A stretch of 64,000 nucleotides of DNA. It comes from Paenibacillus sp. SC116. Lineage in GTDB: Bacteria > Bacillota > Bacilli > Paenibacillales > Paenibacillaceae. Shown here piece after piece: positions 32,801 through 43,069 of the stretch. Position numbers and translations under genes: made by a program. The notes beneath the pieces are model-generated. The model ran no database searches. It worked only from the letters and a program-made list of their open reading frames with translations, and had not been told where the DNA came from. Position 1 is the stretch's first letter; every line of letters starts with the position of its first letter. The stretch spans positions 620,001 to 684,000 of the forward strand of contig NZ_JANIOF010000001.1 in assembly GCF_024733555.1 (NCBI RefSeq), written 5' to 3'.

Positions 32801-35800
32801 AGCGTTTTGCGTTTCGATCAGTGGTTGAAGCAGGTCAATGGAGAGGTACTGGCATCCATCGGCAATGGGGATGTGCCTTATGAAGAAATAGCCGAGCTGG
32901 CGAAAGTAAACCGGGAATATGGGCGAAATCCACTGTTCGATTCGGTGTTTACGCTGCAAAATATGGAGCTACCTGAATGGCGGAGCAAGGATGTCGTTTA
33001 TACACCCCAAGCGATAGACAGCGGCTCCGCAAAGTTCGACCTGACTTGGGAGTGCGCGGATAACGGCGTTAGTATCGCATTTACGCTAGAGTATGCGCTG
33101 GATTTGTACGATGAGTGTGCCGCCTCGCAATTGGCTCGGCATTATGTAGCGCTGGCGCGGGCAGTTGCCGCGCAGCCTCATGCGACGCTTGGCGAGCTAG
33201 AACCTATCGCTGCGCAAGAGCAGGAACGGCTGCTCCGCCTTGGCCGTTCATTCGCCACACTGCCGCAGGAGTTGTCGCTGCACAGGCTGTTTGAACGGCA
33301 AGTGGTGAAGACACCGCGGCAGATTGCCGTTGAAATGGGCGAACGGGCGTATACTTACAGCGAGCTGAACGAGCGTGCCAACCGCTTCGCGCGAGCGCTT
33401 ATGCGTTGCGGCATCGCGCCGGGGGATAAGGTGGCATTGCTGTTGGGTCGCTCGCCCAATATGATTGCGGCAATATTGGGAGTGCTGAAAGCCGGAGGCG
33501 TCTATGTGCCGATTGACCCGCAATATCCCGAAGAGCGGATTTTGTTTATGCTGCAGGATACGGAAGCACGGGTGATCGTGGCTACGGCTGCGACGATGGA
33601 GATGGTTGCCCGGATTGCTGAAGACAGCATAGATGTCATCGATATGGATGAGCTCGATACGAGATGGGCTGGCGAGTCTGGCCATGATCTGGACATCGAT
33701 GGCTCGGCAGACGATCTCGCTTATATCATGTACACGTCTGGCTCGACTGGCAAGCCGAAAGGGATTATGACAGCGCATCGCAATGTGTCTCGGATTGCCG
33801 TTCATACCGATTATGTAAGCATTTCGGAAAATGATGCGTTGTTGCAGCTATCCAACTACGCCTTTGACGGTTCAACGTTCGATTTGTACGGAGCGCTGTT
33901 GAACGGCGCGAAGCTTGTGTTGGTAAGCGAAGAAGAGGTTGCCGACGTATTGCGGCTGACCGAGCTGATTGAGGGCAGAGGCATTACCGTATTCTTTGTG
34001 ACGACGGCGTTGTTCAATACGCTGGTCGATCATGGGCTGGATTCGCTGCGGGGCCTGCGTCATATTTTATTTGGCGGAGAGCGGGCTTCCGCGCCGCATA
34101 TCCGCAAAGCACTCCGCGCACTTGGACCGAGCGTGCTGCTGCATGTCTACGGACCTACGGAAACGACGGTGTTTGCTACCTGCTATCCGATCACGGAGTC
34201 ATGGGACGAACAAGAAACGGCCACCGTGCCGATCGGTACGCCGATCGCGCGTTCAGAAACGCTGGTGCTGAATAAGCAAGGCCAATTACAGCCGGACTGG
34301 GTGCCAGGCGAGCTGTGGATTGCAGGCGACGGTGTCGCATCCGGCTATGTGAACTTGCCGGAGCAGACCGCTTCGAAGTTCCGGCCGCATCCGTTCCGGG
34401 AAGGTGAAACCGTGTATGGAACCGGTGACCTTGTACGCCGATTGCCTGATGGGAATTTGGAGTTTCTGGACCGGGTCGACAGCCAGGTCAAGCTGCGGGG
34501 TTACCGGATAGAATTGGGCGAAATCGAAAGCAGGCTGCTGGATTGCGCGGGCGTCAAGGAAGCATTTGTGACGCTTATCGAGAATGACGGCACGCGATAT
34601 TTATGCGCTTATATCGTTGCGGATCAAACCGAAAGGCAAGCAAGCGTTCTGAGCCAGCTGACAGGTAAGCTACCGGCATTTATGATTCCCGCCGCGTTTG
34701 TGCAGTTGGAGAAGCTGCCTTTGAACGCAAACGGCAAGGTGGACAAAAAACATCTGCCCGCGCCGGAGCGCACGGCCCTATATGAAGCGCCCGCCACAGA
34801 TACAGAAATCCTTGTCGCAGGATTGTGGCAAGAAGTGCTTCATGCGAAGCAGGTTGGCGCGCTTGATCACTTCTTTGAGCATGGCGGCCATTCCCTGAAA
34901 GCCACCGCATTGACCTCGGCCATCTACAAGCATTGCCGAGTGCGCATGCCGCTTCAGGAAATTTTCAAGCTGCCGACGGTCAGAGAGCAGGCTGCCTGGA
35001 TCGATAGGGCTGCCAAGGAAGTGTACGAACCTGTTGCAGACGCGCCAAAAGCCGCATCATATCCGCTCAGCCCGCCGCAGCGGCGCATGTTTTTGGCGGA
35101 AAGCATGGCTGATATTGGACTAACCTACCATATTCCGCTTGCGCTTAAACTGTCGGGTGCGGTGGATGAAACCAGAATCGGGTCAGCACTTAGGGAATTG
35201 ATCGAACGGCATGAGCCACTGCGGACCTCCTATCATTGGATCGACGGCGTTCCGGCCCAGACCGTGCATAATTCGGCCGATTTTATTCTGCAAACGGCGG
35301 AGCTCGCGCAGAGGACGCTGCAGGAATTCATGAGCGAGTTTTTCCGGCCGCTCGAACTTTCCGCTGCGCCGCTGCTAGCCGCATGTTATTGCCGTCCCGA
35401 ATCAGAGGGAGTAGAAACTTATCTGCTGCTCAACATCCACCATATCGCGGCGGACGGCATATCCGTCAAGCTGCTGCTGGAGGAGTTAACCGCTTTGATC
35501 AACGGTGCTGAACTTGCGTTGCCGGCTCTGCATTACAAGGATTATGCCGTTTGGCAGGAGCGACAGTCCGACTCGGAACGAGCAAAGGCAAGCCGTGCGT
35601 TTTGGACGGAGCAGCTTGCAGAACCGCCGACGCCGCTCGATATGCCGCTGGATCGGCCGCGCGGCGATCGTCAGACATTTGCGGGAGATACGTATACCTT
35701 CCACATTCCGGCTGCTCTTGCCACGCGGTTGAAAGAGACGGCCGCAAGCGCCGGAGCGAGCATGAACAGCCTGCTTTTTGCGGCTTACGCGCTGCTGCTC

Positions 35801-38800
35801 AAGGGAACGACGCATCAGTCGGAAGTTACAATCGGTTCTTTGGCGGCAGGACGAACGCATCCGGACACAACCCGGATGATCGGCATGTTCAACCAGTTTC
35901 TGCCGATTCGGATGCGGGTGGCGGATGAGCTGCCAATCCAAGCGTTTGTCAGAGAGACCCATGGGCGATTGCTTGCCGCATACGAGCATGGAGATGTCAG
36001 CTTCGAACACATGATGGAAGCGGCCCGGTATCCACATGACCCGTCGCGCAACCCGTTGTTCGATACGATGCTGATCGTTCACAACCAGTTTGAGGACGAG
36101 AAGCTGGCGGCGCGCGGCGACGGCTGGAGCATGGAGCCTTTGCCCGTCAGCCACGGAACATCCAAGCTGGACTTCAAGCTTGATCTGTATAGCGATGGCG
36201 AAGGTGGTCTTCGGGCGGAGTTGGAGTACAATACGGGATTGTTTCATAAAGGCACGATGGAGCGGTTGGCGGATAGGCTGATTTACATTTTGGAGCAAAC
36301 GACCAGCTGCCCCGACCTGATCTGTGGCGACGTCGCAATGACGACATCTGCCGAAGAAGCCGCCTTTACGGCATGGAATGATACGGGGCATCCGTACCCA
36401 GCAGAGAAGACGATTCACGGATGGTTTGCCGAGTCCGCCCGGCGATGGCCTGATCGGACGGCAGTGCGGTCGGCCGAAGGCTCGCTGACGTATGGGGAAC
36501 TGAATGAGCGTGCCGAATGCATGTCTGCCGTGCTAAGAGGCAAGGGGGTTGCGGTCGAAACGATTGTGCCGATTGCCGCCCAGCGCTCGTTGTCCATGAT
36601 GATTGCGATCATGGCGGTGCTCAAGGCGGGAGGGTCCTATTTGCCGATCGACCCGGAGCATCCGTCTGAGCGTATCCGAAACATTCTGGAGGATAGCGGG
36701 GCCAGGCTGCTTCTGGCGGGGGCCAAGTGGGTTCATATTCTTCCGGACTTTCAGGGAGAAACGCTCGATCTGGACGCGCTTGCGGCTGCCGCCGTATCGG
36801 AGCTGCCGAAGGGCGAAGAAGAAACGGACCTGTCGCCTCAAGCGGGCCCCGAGCATTTGGCGTATGTCATTTATACGTCAGGCTCCACCGGCAAACCTAA
36901 AGGCGTTATGGTGGAGCACCGTGCAGCGATCAACCGGCTGAACTGGATGCAGACGGCTTATCCGCTGAAGGAGCACGACGTTATTTTGCAAAAAACGCCG
37001 ATAACGTTCGACGTTTCCGTATGGGAGCTGTTCTGGTGGAGCTTTGCCGGCGCTTCGCTTTATTTGCTGGAGCCCGGCGGGGAGAAGGAGCCGTCGGTCA
37101 TGCTGCGCACGATTGAAGAGCAGGCGGTTACGGTTATGCATTTTGTCCCGTCCATGCTAGGTGTCTTCTTGCCCTATGTGGTGGACAGCGGAAGAAACGG
37201 TGAGCTTTGTTCCCTGCGATACGTATTTGCGAGCGGCGAAGCGCTCAAGCCCGCGCATGTCGCAGGTTTTTACAGCCTGATGGAGCGTGGCGGCGGCCAA
37301 TGTAGGCTCATTAATCTGTACGGTCCGACGGAGGCAACAGTCGATGTCAGCTATTACGATTGCCCGGACACCGGAGTGGGTACGATTCCGATCGGCAAGC
37401 CAATCCATAACATCAGGCTTTACATTGTGGACGAACGGATGAGACCGCAGCCGATCGGCGTGTCCGGCGAGCTATGCATCGCGGGTGCGGGTCTTACGCG
37501 AGGATATCGCAACAGGCCGGATTTGACGGAGCAAAGCTTTGTTCCTAATCCATTTGCCGCAGGAGAGAAGCTGTATCGTACAGGCGATAGAGCAAGGTGG
37601 CTACCGGACGGCAATATTGAATATTTGGGACGCTTTGACCATCAGATCAAGCTGCGCGGTCTCCGCATCGAATGCGGCGAGATCGAGCACGCGCTGCTCT
37701 TGCAGGTGGAAGTTCGCGATGCTGTGGTGACGGCGGTGATGGACCATGCAGGAGAGCCGGCGCTTTGTGCATATTTCGTGACAGCGGATGGAGAGGCTCC
37801 GGAGGAAGCTAGCCTGCGGGCCGCACTTAAGGAACTGCTGCCGGAGTATATGATTCCTTCGTATTTTGTTGCTATGGAAGCGTTTCCTCTGAGTTTGAGC
37901 GGTAAAGTCGACCGCAGCCGCCTGCCGCAACCCCAGTTCGCTAAACAGGAGGCTTGCGGCGAGATGCCGGCTACGCCGACGGAGCAGCGGCTGGCCGAGC
38001 TTTGGCGGGAGGTGCTCGGTCTGGCCGCAAGCGGGCCAGACGACCCGGTGGCGATCGGGAGAGAAGCCCATTTCTTCCAATTGGGCGGCCATTCTTTGCG
38101 CGCCGCACAGCTTGCAGGCTTGATCGAGCAGCGTTATGGAGCGGCGTTTGCGATGAAGGATGTGTTCGACGCTCCTCTGCTGCGGGAAATGGCGGCCCGC
38201 ATCGACAGCGCAGCTCCAAAGCAGGCTGCGGTTATTGCCCGGGTGGAAAGTCGGTCGTTCTACCCGTTGTCGCTCGCGCAGAACAGACTGTTTGTGCTGC
38301 AGCAGCTTTATCCCGACAGCACGGCCTACAATCTTCCGCTCGCTCTGAACCTGACGGGCAAGCTTGATCAGGACAGGCTTCGGGAGGCGATTCAAGGGCT
38401 GATTGACCGCCATGAACCGCTGCGTACCAGCTTTGACTGGGCAGACGGCAAGCCGGTTCAGTATGTTCATGAGCGGGTTTCGTTTAAACTCGCCGTGCAT
38501 GCCTTGATGGATGCCACAGACTTGAATACATTTGCGCGTGCGGTCGTCCGCCCGTTCGATTTGCAAAAGGCTCCGTTAATTCGGGCGTTTCTCGCGACGG
38601 ACGGCGAAAGTCGGCATACGCTGCTGCTGGACATTCACCACATCGTCGCCGATGGCGTGTCCATGAATGTGATGGCGCGCGATTTTGAGCAGCTGTATCG
38701 TGGCTGCTCCTTGCAGCCGCTGCCCATTGACTATAAGGATGCCGCCGTTTGGCAGCAGGAGTGGATGGCTTCAGAGGCGAGAAAGCAGCAAGAGCAATAT

Positions 38801-41800
38801 TGGACGTTCCAGCTAGCAGGTACGCTTCCTACACTACAACTGCCGACCGACTATGCGCGTCCTCCTGAACAAAGCTTCGAGGGCGCCAAGCTTGCGCTGC
38901 CGATCCCGACAGTGCTTGCTGAAGGGATTGGAGCGGCGGCAGAGCAATGGGGCGTTACGCCATTTCATATCTGGCTTACCGCCTACCATACGTTATTGCA
39001 TCTGGTGACAGGGCAAGACGATCTTATAGTCGGCACGCCGACCGCCGGCCGTTTCCATCCTGCAACCGAGTCTCTCGTCGGCATGTTTGTCAATACGCTG
39101 CCGATTCGCAGCAGGCCATCCGGAGAACTGTCATTTAGAGCGTTCGCTGAGCAGCTCAAAGAAACCGCGCTTGCGGCGCTGGACAACGGCTTGCTCCCGT
39201 TTGAGCATATGGTGACTATGCTGGATGTTCCGCGCGACCTGAGCCACAATCCGCTGTTTGACACGATGTTTGTCATGCAGCATATGGAGGCCGGACAAGC
39301 CGTGGCGGGCGCCATGCAATTCGAGGTGCAAGTGCCAGACAATCGCGTATCGAAGCTGGACTTGACGTTTGAGATTGCGGATCAGGGCGCAAAAGGCGCA
39401 GCCTTGACGATCGAATATGCGACTGCGCTGTTTAAAGAAGACAGCATACGCAGAATGGCGGAATGGTATTTCCGTATTGTCGGCCTTACACTAGCCGAGC
39501 CGGAACGACCGCTCGGAGAGATCGGACTGCTTGACGCCGCGGCGGCGGAGAAGCAGAGCGAAGCATTCAATCTTACGTCCGCGCCGTATGCAAGCGACGA
39601 TACGGTAGAGGTTTACCTCGAAAGACAAGCGGCGGTAACACCTCAGTCCGTTGCAGTTGTGGCAGAGGACGGAGCGTTGACCTATTCGGAATTAAACCGG
39701 AGGTCGAACCAACTGGCGCAGGCACTCAGAAAGCAAGGCGTCATGCGCGAGGAGCGCGTGGCCGTCGTGATGGATCGTAGCCTGGAGATGATGATTGCAA
39801 TTTTTGGCGTGCTAAAGGCGGGCGGAGCTTATGTGCCTATTACACCGGGCTTGCCGCCGGAGCGAATCCGCTACATGCTGGACAACTCCGGAGCCAAGCT
39901 TGTCTTGACGAAAGGCAAAGCCCAGGAAGGGCTAGAGATGTTCCTACCATCTATAGACGTTCATGCTATGGACGTTCATGAAACGATGGCGCAGGAGTGG
40001 GACGACTCTCCTGTCGAAAAGCTGCATGATTCACGTTCACTTGCTTATGTGCTCTACACTTCGGGATCGACCGGGCAGCCAAAAGGCGTCATGATCGAGC
40101 ATCATTCCGTCATCAACCGGATTGGCTGGATGCAGAAGCATTACGGTCTGGACGCAAGCGGAGTCATTATGCAGAAAACGCCGATTACCTTCGACGTATC
40201 GGTCTGGGAGCTGTTCTGGTGGAGCTTTGCCGGGGCAAAGCTAGTCCTGCTGCTTCCGGGCGGTGAAAAGGACCCCGCGCTTATGCTGGACACGATCGCG
40301 CGGCATGGCGTAACAACGATGCATTTTGTGCCATCCATGCTGCATCTGTTCCTGGAGCATCCCAGCTTGCTAAGCGGTGAGGTAAGGCTCAAAAGCCTGA
40401 GTCATGTGTTCGCCAGCGGCGAAGCGCTAACTGCAGATCAGGTGCGACGCTTCCGTGAGCGGATCGGAGTTCCGTTTGATGCTAGGCTTGTGAACTTGTA
40501 CGGCCCGACTGAGGCGACGGTTGATGTTTCCTATTACGATTGCTCTGATGGCGATATTCCGATCAACGATACTTGGCTCAATGTGCCGATTGGCAAGCCG
40601 ATCGACAACATCTCGCTTTATATCGTGAGCGAAGCGATGAAGCTCCAGCCTGTCGGCATTGCCGGGGAACTGTGCATATCCGGCGCCGGACTGGCGCGAG
40701 GTTATATCAGCCGACCCGATTTGACGAAAGAAAAATTCGTTGATAATCCGTTTGCGGCGGGAAGTCTAATGTATCGGACAGGAGACCTTGCCAGATGGCT
40801 GCCTGACGGAACGATTGAATATTTGGGCAGAATCGACCATCAAGTAAAAATAAGAGGCCAGCGCATCGAATGCGGGGAAATCGAGCATGTGCTGCTCAGC
40901 CATCCGGCGGTTGTGGAAGCGGTGGTCATGAAGCGGGACGCTGTAAGCGGGAGCGAATATTTATGCGCGTACATCATTTGCTCCGAACCTGTGGGCCATC
41001 AGGAACTAAGGGATTTTGCTGCGCTGCGCCTGCCAGATTATATGGTTCCGCGAACCGTGGTGGAACTGCCAGCCATGCCCCTGTCTCCAAACGGAAAAAT
41101 CGACCGAAAGGCGCTGCCGGAGTCGGAGCTGGCGGCGGATAGCGTCACTCCGTTTGTCGAAGCGGCAAGCGATATCGAACTGGCGATTGCCACCGTATGG
41201 CGCGAAATCCTGCAAAGGGAAGACTTCGGCATCCATCATCGTTTCTTTGATGTTGGGGGAGAATCGCTGCTGTTGGTGCGGGTGCATCAACGGCTGGAGG
41301 AGTTGTATCCCGGCGCTCTCGGCGTAACGGATTTGTTTAACTATCCAACGATCGCATCGCTTGCAGCGTATCTGGAGTCGAAAAATCGCGAGCTCGCGAA
41401 CTGGAGCTGGAGCGGTCTGCCGATGGCAGAAAACTGCCTTAGTAGCGGCTATGTTGCAGAGCGTATCGACAGCGTTCAATTCCAACTGGACAGGGCCGTT
41501 GCGGAAGGGCTTGCGGAACTTGCAGCATCCCGCTCGGTGACCGTTGAAGCAGTGGCGTATGCCGTATATCTGTACTTCTGGCGCGGCGAGTCTGGCAGCA
41601 ATCTGCTTGTGCTTCCGGCAATGACGGACAACGGGCTGATTGCCACGAAGGAAATTGACTTTACGGAGGTACGCGATTTCGATACGCTGCTTCTGCATGC
41701 TGCCAAACGGGTGAGCGCGGGAGAGTGTTATACCGTGCGGCAAATCAGAAAGCAGCCACAAGCCGAAGCCGGATTTGCATTGTTCCCGTTATTTGCAGGA

Positions 41801-42046
41801 GCAGCGCAGCACGGATTCAAGGAGCGGGAGGCACTATTGGAACGATTCGATGTTGTGCTGTATATGGCTGGCACTGCCGCACCAAGTGGGTCGGAAGGGT
41901 CAGAGCTTAGCGGGGTATGGACGTACGACGCCCGGCGCCTCGGTAAGAAGGCGGTGCTGGATTGGGCTTCCGCTTATCTGGAGCTGCTCTCGAGCGTGGT
42001 TGAGCAGTATCGTGCTGTAGCCGACAGGGCCGAATCAGGAGCGTAG
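29864..42046 (+). CDS. NRPS1: acyl-AMP ligase, carrier, then three C-A-PCP modules
   Basis: 4060 residues, ATG after GAGGGCTGCCGACA. Domains in order (approximate residues): acyl-AMP ligase of the fatty-acyl-AMP ligase class 1-560, with FTSGSTGDPKG near 173 and THDMGLIGFHLSPLF; carrier with GGNSLKAT near 628; C1 690-1115, HHIITDG near 818; A1 1139-1630; PCP GGHSLKAT near 1675; C2 from 1733, HHIAADG; A2 2184-2690; PCP GGHSLRAA near 2740; C3 from 2800, HHIVADG; A3 3248-3750; PCP GGESLLLV near 3798; about 200 extra residues at the end. My manual Stachelhaus reading is A1 DGFFLGVVFK (Ile-like), A2 and A3 DVWHFSLVDK (Ser, as in EntF). No epimerase or thioesterase. The ligase suggests a fatty- or organic-acid starter. 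The last segment resembles the C-terminal lobe of a C domain without HHxxxDG. Confidence 0.88.
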   Translation: MRTIRNLSSVLLERKENNAGILFCESGQERYLSYSQLHAMAGRALHLLREQGLGPGDFAVLQTEDNERFILLFWACVLGGIVPVPVTAARTDEGRKKLIQVCKQLKALIFLCDEELWPGIQGHALKHGEAEVLAQLESGRVPIAEVLVAAADADRPMAEPYDAAETDTAFIQFTSGSTGDPKGVVLTHGNLLSNMRAIIQGAQSTERDSSLSWLPLTHDMGLIGFHLSPLFCGMNQLHLPTSTFVLHPMKWLELTHKHRVTCLSSPNFGYVHFLQHWKPERASAWDLSCVRLIFNGAEPISITHCRDFLEAMKPYGLKGNCIFPVYGLAEASLAVTFPGTEELLNTVKVERQSLAVGQPVRMAAQDDHAVIEIVELGFPVQECEVCICDEAGNPSASGIVGLIHIRGRNVTSGYYKRPDVNKQTISPDGWLNTGDLGFLLEGRLYVTGRMKDVIFVNGQNVYPHDLEALISGLKGAEIGKTAITAVQDETTKQDAIAVFIQHRGKISGFVPLMTEVKKLLNGSAGLDVVFVVPVRRIPKTTSGKIQRYLLAETLHEGEFADVLAELAELESLAASTRCDAEGDDALRGDVGLEPATETEQRIVSIWREVLNKDCIGLKDSFLEKGGNSLKATYAAARLQEAFDVELTLTELFLHDKVSALAALLEQKAQEGKGTATTVAPPVAKAEERMVYPATSAQKRLFILEQLNPGLLNYHLSFAVQVKGPLNIERFHMAWRALIERHPALRTSFYMEEGNVMQRIDQGGEPPLAVVDGRGWSASTLALRQRSFLQPFRLEQAPLLRMELVRLEHESNMLLLDMHHIITDGTSMGILMSDLMKFYEVNASEALSIHGGDIALWEKAGRSEGWLERQKLYWREIFRNGVPSPTLPSPLPRPHTPSYRGAIERFELDPELAGSLRALARHEGVTLYTVLLSIYYVLLAKYTDELDIVVGTAAARRVRPELQGVVGMFVNMVPIRLRGESVLRFDQWLKQVNGEVLASIGNGDVPYEEIAELAKVNREYGRNPLFDSVFTLQNMELPEWRSKDVVYTPQAIDSGSAKFDLTWECADNGVSIAFTLEYALDLYDECAASQLARHYVALARAVAAQPHATLGELEPIAAQEQERLLRLGRSFATLPQELSLHRLFERQVVKTPRQIAVEMGERAYTYSELNERANRFARALMRCGIAPGDKVALLLGRSPNMIAAILGVLKAGGVYVPIDPQYPEERILFMLQDTEARVIVATAATMEMVARIAEDSIDVIDMDELDTRWAGESGHDLDIDGSADDLAYIMYTSGSTGKPKGIMTAHRNVSRIAVHTDYVSISENDALLQLSNYAFDGSTFDLYGALLNGAKLVLVSEEEVADVLRLTELIEGRGITVFFVTTALFNTLVDHGLDSLRGLRHILFGGERASAPHIRKALRALGPSVLLHVYGPTETTVFATCYPITESWDEQETATVPIGTPIARSETLVLNKQGQLQPDWVPGELWIAGDGVASGYVNLPEQTASKFRPHPFREGETVYGTGDLVRRLPDGNLEFLDRVDSQVKLRGYRIELGEIESRLLDCAGVKEAFVTLIENDGTRYLCAYIVADQTERQASVLSQLTGKLPAFMIPAAFVQLEKLPLNANGKVDKKHLPAPERTALYEAPATDTEILVAGLWQEVLHAKQVGALDHFFEHGGHSLKATALTSAIYKHCRVRMPLQEIFKLPTVREQAAWIDRAAKEVYEPVADAPKAASYPLSPPQRRMFLAESMADIGLTYHIPLALKLSGAVDETRIGSALRELIERHEPLRTSYHWIDGVPAQTVHNSADFILQTAELAQRTLQEFMSEFFRPLELSAAPLLAACYCRPESEGVETYLLLNIHHIAADGISVKLLLEELTALINGAELALPALHYKDYAVWQERQSDSERAKASRAFWTEQLAEPPTPLDMPLDRPRGDRQTFAGDTYTFHIPAALATRLKETAASAGASMNSLLFAAYALLLKGTTHQSEVTIGSLAAGRTHPDTTRMIGMFNQFLPIRMRVADELPIQAFVRETHGRLLAAYEHGDVSFEHMMEAARYPHDPSRNPLFDTMLIVHNQFEDEKLAARGDGWSMEPLPVSHGTSKLDFKLDLYSDGEGGLRAELEYNTGLFHKGTMERLADRLIYILEQTTSCPDLICGDVAMTTSAEEAAFTAWNDTGHPYPAEKTIHGWFAESARRWPDRTAVRSAEGSLTYGELNERAECMSAVLRGKGVAVETIVPIAAQRSLSMMIAIMAVLKAGGSYLPIDPEHPSERIRNILEDSGARLLLAGAKWVHILPDFQGETLDLDALAAAAVSELPKGEEETDLSPQAGPEHLAYVIYTSGSTGKPKGVMVEHRAAINRLNWMQTAYPLKEHDVILQKTPITFDVSVWELFWWSFAGASLYLLEPGGEKEPSVMLRTIEEQAVTVMHFVPSMLGVFLPYVVDSGRNGELCSLRYVFASGEALKPAHVAGFYSLMERGGGQCRLINLYGPTEATVDVSYYDCPDTGVGTIPIGKPIHNIRLYIVDERMRPQPIGVSGELCIAGAGLTRGYRNRPDLTEQSFVPNPFAAGEKLYRTGDRARWLPDGNIEYLGRFDHQIKLRGLRIECGEIEHALLLQVEVRDAVVTAVMDHAGEPALCAYFVTADGEAPEEASLRAALKELLPEYMIPSYFVAMEAFPLSLSGKVDRSRLPQPQFAKQEACGEMPATPTEQRLAELWREVLGLAASGPDDPVAIGREAHFFQLGGHSLRAAQLAGLIEQRYGAAFAMKDVFDAPLLREMAARIDSAAPKQAAVIARVESRSFYPLSLAQNRLFVLQQLYPDSTAYNLPLALNLTGKLDQDRLREAIQGLIDRHEPLRTSFDWADGKPVQYVHERVSFKLAVHALMDATDLNTFARAVVRPFDLQKAPLIRAFLATDGESRHTLLLDIHHIVADGVSMNVMARDFEQLYRGCSLQPLPIDYKDAAVWQQEWMASEARKQQEQYWTFQLAGTLPTLQLPTDYARPPEQSFEGAKLALPIPTVLAEGIGAAAEQWGVTPFHIWLTAYHTLLHLVTGQDDLIVGTPTAGRFHPATESLVGMFVNTLPIRSRPSGELSFRAFAEQLKETALAALDNGLLPFEHMVTMLDVPRDLSHNPLFDTMFVMQHMEAGQAVAGAMQFEVQVPDNRVSKLDLTFEIADQGAKGAALTIEYATALFKEDSIRRMAEWYFRIVGLTLAEPERPLGEIGLLDAAAAEKQSEAFNLTSAPYASDDTVEVYLERQAAVTPQSVAVVAEDGALTYSELNRRSNQLAQALRKQGVMREERVAVVMDRSLEMMIAIFGVLKAGGAYVPITPGLPPERIRYMLDNSGAKLVLTKGKAQEGLEMFLPSIDVHAMDVHETMAQEWDDSPVEKLHDSRSLAYVLYTSGSTGQPKGVMIEHHSVINRIGWMQKHYGLDASGVIMQKTPITFDVSVWELFWWSFAGAKLVLLLPGGEKDPALMLDTIARHGVTTMHFVPSMLHLFLEHPSLLSGEVRLKSLSHVFASGEALTADQVRRFRERIGVPFDARLVNLYGPTEATVDVSYYDCSDGDIPINDTWLNVPIGKPIDNISLYIVSEAMKLQPVGIAGELCISGAGLARGYISRPDLTKEKFVDNPFAAGSLMYRTGDLARWLPDGTIEYLGRIDHQVKIRGQRIECGEIEHVLLSHPAVVEAVVMKRDAVSGSEYLCAYIICSEPVGHQELRDFAALRLPDYMVPRTVVELPAMPLSPNGKIDRKALPESELAADSVTPFVEAASDIELAIATVWREILQREDFGIHHRFFDVGGESLLLVRVHQRLEELYPGALGVTDLFNYPTIASLAAYLESKNRELANWSWSGLPMAENCLSSGYVAERIDSVQFQLDRAVAEGLAELAASRSVTVEAVAYAVYLYFWRGESGSNLLVLPAMTDNGLIATKEIDFTEVRDFDTLLLHAAKRVSAGECYTVRQIRKQPQAEAGFALFPLFAGAAQHGFKEREALLERFDVVLYMAGTAAPSGSEGSELSGVWTYDARRLGKKAVLDWASAYLELLSSVVEQYRAVADRAESGA

Positions 42047-42192
42047 CATGGACCAAACCGGGTTGCGTCCGACTTGAGCATACATCTATCCAACCGAAGT
42101 GCTTTGTAAAAACCACATCGAAAGCATAAGCTTCGGTGCTGAATGTCCAACTTTTTAAACACGCAATGCCAGAAGAAGAAAGGAGCTTTCCT

Positions 42193-43065
42193 GTGAAAAA
42201 AGTATTGTCCGTGATAGGGAATATCGCGCTTTATCTCGGCGTCTTTTATGCGCTGCTCTACCTGCTTCGCTCTACTTACAATTACGAAGCGACGCTATCC
42301 TTCGCCAAGTTTCTGGATCGCAACCCGGCCATGTTTATGGTTGTTCTATTCACGTTGATTACGCTTGTGTACATGCTCATCTTTCGTATCAAAGGCTGGA
42401 TCTGGCCCGATGCGGAAAAAAATCTATTCCGCGCTGCGGGTTTCAAACGGCTGAGCGCCTCACGCGCCTTGCTGATGATTGGCCTAGGTCTTGCCGGAAG
42501 CTTGTTCAGCATCGGCCTTATCGTCATTGACGATATTGCGCAGCAATTTCCATCCATTCCCGCACTGGTCGACGATCTGATCAGGGGGGATTCGATCTGG
42601 TACGTCATTCTGGGCGCTGGTTTGATTGGCCCGGCATTTGAAGAAATATTGTTCAGGGGCCTCATTTTTAGGGAGTTTCGCAGAGTTGTGCCGGTATATG
42701 CGGCCTTGGTGCTGCAAGCCGCGGCTTACGCCTACTTCCAGCCGAGCGCGGCGCTTTCGGTCATCAGCATCGGTTCGGGTCTGATTTACGGGGTGCTTTA
42801 TTTGCGCACCGGGTCGCTGTGGGCGCCGATTCTGGTACAAAATACGGCCATGGGCACAATCTTTCTATTTAAATACATCGGGTTCTATGAATGGTTTGAC
42901 AAGCTAGGCGATGTTTCACTGTATATCATTACAGCGCTCTGTCTGGCTGCGTTGATTGGAGGTTCCGTCTATGTCTGGCGGACCTCCAGCAACGGCGGCA
43001 TCGGCGCACGCGCGGATCAAGCAATGACGAATGACACGCCGCCGATAGCACAAAAGGGGGTCTGA
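42193..43065 (+). CDS. CPBP-family intramembrane metalloprotease 1
   Basis: GTG 42193 (KKVLSVIGNIALYLGVFYAL after the initiator) with AAAGGAG upstream; the frame extends back but is not membrane-like. 290 residues with about eight hydrophobic helices. CPBP (CAAX protease and bacteriocin-processing) motif 1 is intact: FEEILFRGLIFREFRR (EExxxR). The later motifs fall around ALVLQAAAYAYFQ and GSGLIYGVLYLRTGSLWAPI (His not obvious). Family members cleave C-terminal peptides or act as bacteriocin immunity factors. First of three in a row between the two megasynthases. Confidence 0.8.
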   Translation: MKKVLSVIGNIALYLGVFYALLYLLRSTYNYEATLSFAKFLDRNPAMFMVVLFTLITLVYMLIFRIKGWIWPDAEKNLFRAAGFKRLSASRALLMIGLGLAGSLFSIGLIVIDDIAQQFPSIPALVDDLIRGDSIWYVILGAGLIGPAFEEILFRGLIFREFRRVVPVYAALVLQAAAYAYFQPSAALSVISIGSGLIYGVLYLRTGSLWAPILVQNTAMGTIFLFKYIGFYEWFDKLGDVSLYIITALCLAALIGGSVYVWRTSSNGGIGARADQAMTNDTPPIAQKGV

Positions 43066-43069
43066 CCGC

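Noticed and set aside
35486-36418. 310-codon minus-strand ORF inside NRPS1
   Set aside because: High-GC shadow frame; Arg/His/Gln-rich translation, no ribosome site, and the plus strand encodes a clear C domain.
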